NCBI RefSeq assembly: GCF_019399895.1
Contig: NC_091866.1
Location: 913,501-977,500, forward strand
Direction: 5' to 3'
From: Cardiocondyla obscurior
Lineage: Eukaryota > Arthropoda > Insecta > Hymenoptera > Formicidae
Length of the DNA stretch: 64,000 nt
Shown piece after piece: positions 24,501 through 36,500 of this stretch (its first letter is position 1; every line of letters begins with the position of its first letter). The notes beneath the pieces were generated by a model. That model made no database searches and had not been told where the DNA came from. It worked only from the letters and a program-made list of their open reading frames with translations. The position numbers and the translations under genes are program-made.

Positions 24501-27500
24501 GAACTTCGCTTCGTCGGATTCCGGTGAAACCCCACCGTTTTTCCGTTGCGCGTCGCGACGCGGCCCGACGACGGGGACGAAGTAGTTTCCCTCGAGTTTA
24601 AGGGCTGTTTATCAGATAAGCCGAAAATACGACGGGGAAACTTTAAATGGATGGATACGGCGCATCGGGGAAGTCTCCTCCCGGGGAAATAAAACTGTTT
24701 TCAGGAGCACTCCTCGCGAAAGTATAATTCACTTCCCTTTCTTTTTCTATCCATCGAGTAGGAGAGCGCGAAATTATCGTCCGCGGAAAAACACTTTCGG
24801 TTTTTATTTTCGTTAATTTTTTTTTTTTTAAGTACAACTGACGCATAAAGCGGAAGTGTTATCTTTCGCTTCGCGATGCACCTGGACTTTACGACTCGCA
24901 TTGCTTGCGCGACATCGCCGGCGAGAAATACGACCGGTCCAAAGTTCAAGCGGTCCTCTCGTGACGCGGAAACGCTGGTATTTAAAAGCACACGGGTAAA
25001 AAGCCGCGCGAGCCGCGAATAATGGCTCGTGGCCGTTGACAGGAACGGTCGTTAATCAAGCCGATTAATTGACCACCGCGGATCCGGCGGGATACCTCGC
25101 CGTGGAAAACGGTACTTAAATACTGCATAGCTTACCGATCCCCGCATATAACGAGGCGCAACAACGAGGTATCTGGGAAATGGAGCATTTCACCGCCGGT
25201 GCGTTTCCTCTACCGTTGCGGCGATGATGATAGTCGCGGGATCGGCGTCGCGTACGTTTGCACAATCGTCACGTACAATTGCAATAATAACGCCGCAGGA
25301 TAATATCAGATCGAACGATGACCCGTTGTTTACGTTATCGGAATGCCTTTTTTTTATACGCCCCGGGATAAATTGATTTTCCTCAAACCGGACTTCCGCC
25401 CGGCAGTATACGTATTTATTGCAAGATGTACATCGGGCCTTTTCCCCTTTTACTATTTATTTATATATCGCATCGACGAGAGATATAAAACGAGCCTCGC
25501 GATAAAAATTTTGAAACGGTTGAAAGCTAGTCGGTTGAAGAGAATAAAGTTTATTTCAATGCCTCGTTAAAATAAGAGGAAGATGGTCGATCGACGGATG
25601 TATCGCGACAATTATTTTCAAGTTTGAAAATAATTGAATATCGTTCAGTTTTGCAAGCAAGCACTTACGTACGTCTCTTTGCAATTAACGATTGAATTAG
25701 CTTTTCAAAATTATTGACCCTGAGATAAATCTGCGTTAAAATAATTAGCCATCGGGTCGATTTCGGTTTCACTCGCGGCGCCTTTTGGCGGCGTTCTAAT
25801 TGCCTTCTTTTGTGCATCGGGTTTAAGAATTTTTGCCTTTGTGCTTCGGCGTGAGAGCCACTGACCTCACTGTCAAGGTTGGGACTAATTGAAAGTTCAT
25901 TATAACGTCTATACCGTTCCTTGGCATAAACTCAAATCCAATCAGCGGCGGCGCGCGTACGGTACATCGATGTGTAATTGCTCAAACACATTCCCGTAAT
26001 GAATTCCGTGTTCCACTTAGTTCCGGCTATTGCTCTCGCTATTTCGCTAATTCACCCGCGTCGTTCGCGGAAAGTAGTGAAATATCAAGCCCGCACCGGC
26101 ATTATACGCGGAAATTGCAATCAGCTCGTGAAATCCGAACAGGCCTCTTCGCACTTTCGAATCTCGCGTTACGTCTCGGCTCTCGGAAATGTAGTTTAAC
26201 GGAGCCGATCGAACGATGCGTCGAGTCGACACGTTAATAAAAGTACGACGACAAAATTCTCGAAGGAAAGCAGACGGAAAGCGTTCGACAATCACGATTT
26301 CCCGTGCGGATGAGTAACGACGTTTCGCGTCGTGTATATATATTTTTTTTTTTTTTACCGAATTGATTGGACCGTTTAACGTTTGATAAAAATTCATTTT
26401 GCCAAGTCCGCCGGACTCTCCGTCAAAGTAAATTACAATTTGCGATAAATATGACGGTCTAAGAAGATTAATTCCGCGCGACGAACAATGGAATTATAAA
26501 TAACAAGTCCTAAATCGAGTTATAATAACAAAAGTTGATGAATGCGAACGTAATTGTTGTAATATGATTTGATCTGGCGCAACGAAAACTCGCTCGGCGC
26601 GGCGAACTTTGGAGACTAAGATTCGTGGAGGTTCGCCCGATTTGTGCCGCAAGTTATCGTATTTTCCGATTTTAGAAATTATCACTTTGCAAGCTTAATC
26701 GGAAACGCTCTCGCTTGCCTTCTCGCTCGCAAATAAATACAATATGGTTAGCGAACCGGTGCGTATTTCGACAAATAAATTTCCTTTCCTTATCGTCGGC
26801 TACTTGAAAATGTCCTCGGCAACGCGGATGTAACGAGCGCGCAGGAGAATATTATTATTAATTTATTTCCAACGTAGCGTCCTCCGCGATATTGCGACGC
26901 AGCCTCTCGCGCCGTGAAGGCCAGCCGAGGCACGCCGAGGAATTTTAGTTTCGTCTGCGGCTCTCGTGGCGACGACCTTCACAATGGAGGCGTCCGGGGA
27001 AAAGCCGGGGGCCTCAGTGGGATTACCTGCCGCTATTTGCTCGTACCTGATGCCATTGTCGGCACGGCCGACTCCTCCCGCCTAAAACTTTCTCAAGAAT
27101 TCCGTGCGCGGTGCATCGTGCGTGGCGTCCGATACGCATCGCCGTAATCGTTAAGTACGGTCGGATGTGTTTGGGAGCCGACCTCCTCCGCGATGCAATG
27201 GTAGGGTGGGTCCACCGGCGTGGCGCGCACCTGCGTTTCCTGCCATGGATCGGCGGCAGGATCGCGCACCTGACGGCACCGGAAGACTCGTCGCGAGAAC
27301 CCGCCCGCTTTGTTCATTCAAACGAAAACGCTGACCCAGGAGCGCGGCCGTCGCCCCGCTTCAAGCGGGAGAGGGCGGAAACGCTGGCCTGATTAGGAAA
27401 GTGCGGCTAATAAAGAAAAAGTCAGTTTACCCTGTTTTCGCCCCCGTTCGTTTTGTTTACCGATAAGTCGCTTGTTTTTCTTACCCGCTCGCTCGAAAAC

Positions 27501-30500
27501 AGGCAAAACTCTCGCGCAAGAATAGTTATTTTAATTTCCGTGATTCGACGAGAGGGTAGGGTGACGAATTCCCGAGGGATTGATGCAAAAACGTTCGAAT
27601 TGCGGAAATACTCGCGAGAAAGTTTCGTGGCGGTTCTCTCGAAGAAAACGGAACTCGCGACGATGGGGAATCAAGCGCAGACAATTTTTCATTCGTTTGG
27701 CTCAAAAAGCGACGGCTCACGCGGGAGCACTTTACCCCTTTCAAAAGGACCTCAATTACCGCCGAAGGATACCCTTTGAGCCGCCGCGTCGTTTCTCGGA
27801 CGTCGCGTATAACTGCGCGTCACGTCGTCACCTGGTACGTAATCGTATCTCGCGCTTTGTGAAACGCGGGAAGGCTCCGCGCTGGAATTACCGACAGATC
27901 AATGCGATTTTAGGTCAAGGATCGGATATAGTTAGCCGATTCCATTACGCGGGTGGGGGCGAGCGTTCTCCAGCGGCTCCTCGCGATTACGCGCTCTTTC
28001 CTCTCCAAGAAGAACGAAAAATCAAAGTGAAATTAATTCGACGGCAAATTAAAACTAATTTACATAATTTTTTTTTTATCACAATCTGGGCAATGCAAAA
28101 TGTCAAAAGTCAAATTGATGACATATCGACTCTATATTCTTCCTGGGTTCAATTAAAAATTTCCACGTGATACGAATACGATCGTTAGTCATCGTCTCGT
28201 CTGCGATCTTGGATCTACCTGAGCGTTGTCGTCACGGCCGCGATTTCCGCAAGTCTGACGTCAGACCGCGATATCCCGTGACGTCGAGGCGGATGCGTCA
28301 CGTCGAAGGAGATTGTATCGGAATGAAGAGCCGGCGGCATCACAGTCTTACAAGAAAGATGTTGCGTGCGCGCGCGAGAAAGCGGTCCGCCTCTGTCTCT
28401 CTCTCTCTCTTTCTCTCTCTCTTTTATTTGCCGCAAGTGACTCATCGAAGGGTTGTCTATCGCGTGTGTAATCGAGCACATGTTAACTCCCGAGGGTGTC
28501 TCCCCTTCGCCCGCGACGCCGTGTGCATTCGCAGGCCGAAACCTCAGGTGCACACGCACGCTTCTGCGCTGAGTTGACACATACGTTCGATATAAATAGA
28601 TGATACGGCGATACCCGAGACCACGCAATAGCGTAATAAAAAAAAGTTGAGCTTAACTCCGCGAGATAAAATATTTGACGTTAATTCTCCGATAATTTCT
28701 CGTCGAGGATATATAACTCTTTTATTATTTAATCACTAATTAACTACCTCGATGAAATATTCAGTAAAGATTTCCTACGGTGCTTTAAAATTTAAAATCG
28801 CATCGAGCCGGCTGAAATCGCTGAGCCGCTTTGCCGCTCGATTTCGGTCACGAATTCTCAGCCAATATTAAATTGCCTTAGGAGGAAGTGTCTTTCGGAT
28901 TAACGTGAGGAATAATCGTAATAGAGGAGGATCGTTTGACTGGCAATCAAATCATTTCTCGTATTTACTTGATAGGAGAGGGGGGGAGGAAGAGTGGCGG
29001 CGGGTCGTTTCTCTAAATATTGCTGGCCCTCGGGGATTAAGTCGGGCGATAAATTCGGTCGTCGCACATTTATGCATGAAACAATCGGCCGGAGTGCTGC
29101 TCCGAAATTCATCTCTCCTCGCTCGGCGACGGAGGAGTTATCACGCGTGCACGTCGCGCGATTGGTATCCCACATTCGCGCGGCGCATACGTGTACACGG
29201 CCCGTCGGAGATAAGCTCTCGATATCAAGCGTCGACGCCGATAAGCCACATTCCAGGCCCCAGTTCTCGAGCGCGGCGCCCGCCGACGTACGTGTCAACA
29301 ATTTCGCGGTCGTCCATCCGGCGTGCGTAATTGCGTAGCCGGCTACTTTTATCCGCGCGATACGTTCCACCCACCCGTCATCGATAACTCCTTTCTCCGA
29401 AGTAGATCCGGCCGCTACCATGGTGATGTGGAGTGACCTGAACCGAGCGTGCGACCCGTGCAAGGCATGTTGGGCATACCTCGCTCCACGGCTCGGAGTC
29501 TCCATTCTTTGCAGGTAAAACTGCGACGCGGGAGGAGGAACTCACGCGATCGCGAATAATTAAGCTCGTCGCGCGCAAACGGTGAAGGAAGCATATCTCT
29601 GGGAAACCACGTCCGTTTTTCATCGACGGACGCGTCGACTTTACGTCCTGATGTCAGAATTAATACAACACTCTACGTCGAGCCTCGCGTTTTCCAGGTT
29701 ATCTAAATAGTTTTCTTCGTTTCATCGATACGCATCGAGCGAGTAATTCGTTCTCGGTTCTTCTAGAGGCGGCCGATTTCTCGAAATTTATTAATTAATT
29801 ACGGATTTTTAGCGAACGCTCCGAGCTTATTGAGCGTTAAAAATCGACGGCGGACGGCTCGGCGTATTATTGTCGCGCTCGCGCCCGCTATCGCTTGGCG
29901 CTATCGCGGATGGCACCTTGACAGACCGTGATGTTTGCAAGCGCAATAAATTCTCGCGCATTAGTCGGTTTAATTAAAGTGTCTCCTGCGAAACGCGCGC
30001 ACCGGCTGCATTTTCATGGCGTTACCGCGGTAACTGTATATCCGCTAATATCCCTTCGTAGATTAAGTGAGATTATTTAAAACGCCGGGCGCGCACAGCC
30101 GGGCCTGTTCATCCACTTCCGTTTCCGTTTCCTCGGGGATATTAACATCGTGCTGGGATTTGACGTCAAACAAGGGTGAATTGTTTCAGGATTTTTTTTT
30201 TTTTTTTTTTCTTCTTTCAAATGTCAAAGGAACACCGGTAATTGAAAATTGTTCCTTCCGTGCTCCTTGTGGCCGGCAGGATAAAAAACAATGAAAAATT
30301 TCAGATAACTGTACATTCCTTCCTAAATTCGTGCAACGTCGTGAATCCTCGGTGAAGAGGGCGGGAGACGACCAGAGAGGTCGGATATTAAAAGCCACTG
30401 TTTGCGCCGGAAACAGAGCACTCTCTGCAAAGTCCAACCGTGCGTCTCTTTGAAACGCTACACGTTAGTAAAATAAAACGTTATTAACGCAATGAGACGC

Positions 30501-33500
30501 AAAGATGGAATTCTCTTTAAAGGGAATCTCCCTTTAAAGAACTATAATAGCGTTATACGGAAGCTGAAAGAAACGAGTAGCGACGACGGGGTCCTGTCTC
30601 TGTATGCCGATCGATACACTCATACCTTGGATCAGCCATCCATAAAACCATCAAAGGATACAACGTTGTAATATCTCAAATTAAAGCTCGGCCCGCGTAC
30701 TAAAAATGAAAGTACGGAAGATTAAAGAATGTCGGATAATGCATATACGGCAATTATTTCGGTGGGCTTTTTAATTGACGCGACAAAATTATTTTCTCTT
30801 TGACGTAGTTTGCACGTCGAAAAGTACACGACTTTAATTCGGTGCGCGCTCGTTTCTTTCTTCGGTTCACGGTGGACCACCTATGAGGATGAACGGGCGA
30901 CCGTCACCGAGCCAGTCATTACCGAGAATTTCGAGCCTCGGCGACAGAGCCACTCGGAAAGATATCAGGCATGGTTTAGGAGATTTCGTAGGGGACTCTC
31001 GGACGACGCGAATCTGGTTCTACTCGGTGAGCGCGGGGGAGGAAGGAGTCCATTGTCCTTCGAACGCCCATAAAGTGTGCCGTCGAATCTCGTAACTCGG
31101 TGATCGGGCACACATGTTGCCGTTCGAGTACGTGGTGCTCGGCTCGAAATTTTCAAAGTGGCCAGAAACGCAGTGTAGAATTCGCCTCTCGGGGCGCCGA
31201 CAAAGGGCACGGCTCCCTTTTTTTTTTTTTCGGCCGACGAAAATCGACACGCCGTGATCGTAAAGCGACGAGTCGCGTAACGCGGTTTTGTAAAAGTAAT
31301 CGCACCGTCATGTTGTAAAAAAAAGCATTCCAGGGTAAAAGTCAATTTGGCATTGCGACCGGCAGCACGCGCGCATTTGCGCTCCCAGGTTCAACGACCG
31401 AACCTGGAAGATCGGTGGGCAAACAGTATCGATAGGCGAGTTAATCTCTCGGACGGGCACGACGAATATGCTTCCGACGGTCAACACTGCCTGACAATGT
31501 CTATAGGTCGATCGATATGATTAAACCACACGTTGACCGAGCCACCATTTCGACGTTGATCAAAAAAGGTCAAACATTTGATTTAAAAGATTTTATTTAT
31601 GCGTGCTTCGAGACATGCGTGATTTTAGCGCAAGTTAACTTCCAACGATTGTTGCTGGAATTGAAGTGGCTGTTAATAATTGGTAATTCAAGTGGCTTTT
31701 ATTGTACGCGCCAGCGGCGAATTATTAGCGATTTTAGATTTTTCGGCACAATAGGGAGCTCGCTGAAATTTATTGCACGCAGGATACAAGCTGCGTATAC
31801 CTTTTTTTCGACGGATACGCCTGCTATTACCGGCTAACCGGTGGATTCTTTGCCACGTGATGTCTTCTGAGAAAGCACAATAGGACTATTCAGAATGGTG
31901 GACCCGGAGAATAGCGGTATATGCTCGGACTACACCGCATCGAATTCAATCATCTTCCCTTCTCACTCTTTTCCCTTCGCAGGCTGCGCCCCTTTGTCTT
32001 ATGCAAACCACATTGCGCCGGCATGCAACGTACGCTTTCTGGCTGCGAAAAGGATTGGAAGGAGGCCAAGAAAGAACGTAGAAAAAGGAAAACGAGCGCG
32101 ACAATGTGACTGAAGCGCGAGAGAAAAGGGGCTCTATCATTAATTCTGACACAGATAGTAGTAAAACAACCTGAACGAAAAGAGATAATAGTACGACCTA
32201 CTCGTTCGATAAACGAGTGTCCGAGCGATGAGGAAAGATCTTTTCCACCTCGTCGTCTTCTTGTTTCTTCTTGGGAGATATCGGGGCTATTTTTGAACCT
32301 CTATGAATAAATGAGGAACATTTACTTTGCGAATCAAGACACATCTCGTTTTAAGAAAACGAGCTAGTAAGAACTTTAGCATTTCCGCATATTTTGGTAC
32401 ACGTCCTAGATCTGTCAAGCCGCCTCTTTAACCGCGAGATGCTTTATCTCTCTTGGAACTTCAATCTTCTGAATAAAAATCGCAAAGTCTTTTAAACAAT
32501 TAAAAAATTCTTTCCAGCGAAATATTTGTAAATTTAAAATTATACAATTTATTATTTATGTTAAACTTTTAAAATTTAAAACGTCCTGTGGCTCTCTTTA
32601 ATATTTTCCTTCGACCGAATTTAGTCTCCGAATCGAAGGATTTATTTTCGCAAAATGGAGTGTTGCAGAGATATGAGATATCGTCTTCATTAACTTCCCG
32701 GCGCCGATTAATCAATCAAATAATCGCCGAATCGTTGACCCGCGTGTGACAGATATTGCAGTGGGTGACGATTATGCTGTTTACACGCCTATTCTCTCGC
32801 CCTGAAATTATTGAATTGCCCGATTAAAGAATTACGTAATTCAATCTGGCACGTCACGAGGGTAATCGATCGTCTTCGCGCGCGCTTTGTCCCGCAAATT
32901 ACTTTGCGAGCGGCATTCGGATCGGCAGGCACAGGTGGACGTAATGGTGGCTCTGGAGCAATCGGCAAATATTTCCGCGGTCGAAGTTAATCCGAATCGC
33001 GCGTCCGGCATTACGGAACAATTCGAGTGACGAGAGTTACGCAATGATCGGCGGTGGGGTGGAGGGGCGCATACACGCATTCTGTTTCGTTTGGTTGTTG
33101 CACACCCTCGTGATCGGACAAAGCCGATTCCCGACGCCGGCAATAAAATTGCAGACAAAAATCTGCACACAATATCAAGGTGTCTCACGCACCACACTCG
33201 CCATCCTGTATCCGATGTGCCGAGTGCCTCATCCATTTGCGGCCTCGATTACAAGTGCGGCACTTAGCGCGTATCCATGCCGCTCCTATTGAAACGTTAT
33301 ATTTAACATGTATCGATTCGCCACGTGTCAACGGTGGAAATGTGGAATTTTATTCGGCCTCAATAAATCCGCGTGAGGTTTAGAATTCGTTACAATTATC
33401 CCGATCAATTCCGCCTGACGACTTTAATAGATTACTCCTGACGGGATTTAAAAGCCGCAGCTTGTTCGTGCGCGCGGCGGGACGATTTTTAATCAAGCAA

Positions 33501-36500
33501 CTGCTTAAAAGGCGTGTCGTAGCGCCTTATAGAGGGAAGTCGCCGGGCTTGCCATTATTCCGATCTCGTTCCCGTGCAACGCCATCGCGCCTTTTTCTCG
33601 AGCGGCAGGCGCCTCGAGCGTGGAACGCTCGGGGAAGCAAGGTCGGATTGATAGTCGTGAGAACGACGAAAACGATCGTCGGATCAGCTGTGATTCGAAA
33701 TACCACGCGAGCGAACCCGAGTGTACGCGGCGTATTCCCGAGATATGTGCGTGCCACCACGCGTCCACGCATACTTTTACACCGCGCAAAGTGATGGCCG
33801 GGAGGGGGGAAGGGACGGGGGCGAGGAGAAAAGATTGAGAGACTTTAATGCTGGGACCATGTGATCGCCATGGTAGCGGAGAATCTTGAGGGTTCACGGC
33901 GAACAGACGAGAGGACGAAGATAAAGGTGGAGGAAAATCTGGAGGCTGTGAGAGAAGCGGTCCAAATTCGTCCGGACGAAAGACAGCCGAGAATGACGCT
34001 CCGACCGAGACGGGCAGGCGATCCGGAGACAGGAATGCAGGCCGATGGCAGTTGCGCGGAGAAAGAGAGACGGAACGACGATGGAGAACGCAGCGAAAGA
34101 GCGACGAGAGCCGAAAATGGGAAAAGAACGGAGAACTCCGCGGAAGAAAGATGGAAGATCGTGGAGGGAGGTCGGAGGAAACGAAAAGGGAGATTCAAAT
34201 GCCACGAGATAAAAAGAGACACTTGTCGTTGAACTGGTGAACAGTTGGAAGAGAGGGAGAGCAACAGTGGACAGAGTGGGAGCGAGGTAAGGCAGAAACG
34301 CGCAGTTGGAAGGTGAGCGCTGGGGAGATGGTTGAAGGAGGAAAAGAGAGAGAGAGATTGGCATACGCGCGATAGAGACCGAAAAAGAGAGTCGGAAGGA
34401 TAGAAGGAGAGAGAACTGAACAGGTAGAAAAGAAGAGGGGGAGGTGGAGGAAAGAAGAGACAGACAGAGAGGGAAAACGAGAAGGGGGCACCGGCTGGCT
34501 CGGGTCTTTCGGGGTAAAGCGAAGCCAACAAACTCACGTCAGTCCGAAGCCGGAGAGACGCTCGTCCTCCTCGTGCGTTCTCCGTACTCCGTTTACTTCG
34601 TTACGGCGCGGCGCGTCCCTCTTTTCCCTCCCCCGTCGGGAGCTGTGAACATCCGTTGGTCCGATCTCGAGGACGCGCGAGAGAGGGCCCGGGACATCGC
34701 GACGTCGTAGGCCGAGAAAAACCTTTCGAGGAAAGAATTGTCTGCGCGCGCGTGATCGTCGCTTATCGCTTAACGGTCTCTGGTATCGGGCCGATTGTCG
34801 CATCGGGGTTGCAGCGGGGCGTGAACCGGGCGCAATTAAAGCGGTTAACGGAGCCGGGAATATCTGTCCGCGGTGGGCCAAAACCGGTACGAGCGTTCTC
34901 CATGCGATATAGTGCGCGCCGCCGCCGTACCGCCGACTCCTCCCTCGTCGCATGCAGCCTTCGGAAGGTGCATACACCTCCTTCGCCGAGCTGCCGGTCG
35001 CAGCTCCGTCCGTGCATCCACGCTAAGCGTCCGTCGCGTGACCGTATACGCGGCGCGAGCACCAAGCGTGTAAGGCCCTCAGGGTGTCGGTGTTTGTGTA
35101 CATACGTGCATTCTCTCTCTTCTTCTGTCTTTCCTCCGGGGTTTCGCGGTGTGCGTGTGTACAGGTGGAATGTGCCACCGTACGCGCGGCACACGGATGT
35201 ACGCTGACGCGTAAAGCCAGCGAGGGGCGAGATAAGGTCGAACCGTGCGAGGTGTAAAGTGATCCAGAGGATTCTCGTGAGGCGAAGATGGGGAAAACTC
35301 CGGGAAATCCCTCGTCTGTGTTTGAAACGTGACATACATGGAAACGTATAAATCTCATGGATAGTTGTAGTTGAATCGTGAAAGTTTTTAATAGATATAA
35401 AGTTAAGAATTGAAGCCGTGGAAATTAAAAAAAAAAATAAAAAAAATTAAAATAAAATTAAATTCAAAGGTCGAGAAAATTGCAACGGCTACTTGGTTCT
35501 CCAGACTAATGTAGAATCGTGAGAACAGGTACAAGGACACGTCATTGTCGGAATGTTCCAGTATCGAGAACGGGAAAAGATGCAAGGAAGTTAGAAGAAG
35601 AAAAAAAAAAAAAAAAGAAGAAGAAGAAGAAGCGGAAAAATATATAGCGCGAAGAACTCGCTCTCCACAAAGAGATAGACGCAAATATTTAATGACACTG
35701 CGATTGGCGAGATATGAAGCTACGGGGTGTGGTAAGAGGAAACAGGAGATCGTGTACGGAATGTAGAAGCGTCTCGCGAAGGTCGGATCAAGACTGGAAT
35801 ATTCGCGATACTTGGCGGGCGAGTTGAGATTAAATAAAAGAAAACGCTTGGAAAGTATCCAGGAGGAAGCTGAATGAAAAAGATACTGAAGGCGGAGATT
35901 AATATCAAGGAGCATCGCAACGGAAGTACACCGGAATAACCACGGAAAGTAAAAAAGAGTGGAAAGAGAATCTAAATTGAAGTGCACGCTCGATTGCGAA
36001 AGCCACGAACGAATCTGGAAAAAAAAAATTGAAGGATGTTCGGTGGTAAGTTACGCAGATCGTGAGATAAGATCGAAGAATCGGGAAAACCGGAAGATTT
36101 CGGCGCCGCGGGAGGCGCGCGTTGAAATTCCTTGTATGCAGCTTCATCGCAAGTCGCGCGAGCGTCCATGAGGCTTGACCGAAGGACGAGCCGTTGAGAG
36201 AGGTCCACGCCATGAGAATCTTCAAAACGCTACACTGGTAGGTTCTCAGAGGACGCGACGTGCGGCCGCGGTCCTTCCGCGCTTGTAATAATTAGCGTCG
36301 CGCATTCCACGCGTGATTAAAAATTTCCTCGCGAATCTTGACGATTCGAAAGAATTAAAAATCGAAAAAAATACGAACGGAAAAGTTATAGCTGGGACCT
36401 TTCGTTTATTTTACGTATTAATAATTAAAAAAAATTTTTTTTTTTTTATATTACCTTTTCTGCGTCTCTCTTCTTTTCTTTTCTTATCTTTTGTTGCAAA

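Noticed and set aside
27580..28170. 196-residue + strand ORF
   Set aside because: Basic, low-information translation without a domain or plausible splice sites. Consistent with CpG-rich intron.
30810..31095. ORFs ending near a GTGAGC donor-like site at 31027
   Set aside because: Weak donor, no good start context and no phase or homology support.
31383..31405. Small hairpin CCAGGTTC...GAACCTGG
   Set aside because: An 8-bp stem is within chance expectation for 64 kb and has no supporting context.
33845..34537. 230-residue - strand ORF
   Set aside because: Its Ser/Leu/Pro-rich translation is a product of the polypurine tract on the opposite strand.
34656..35335. Overlapping ORFs of 183 and 190 residues on both strands
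   Set aside because: CpG-dense DNA with few stop codons. No domain, opposite frames equally open, no splice support.
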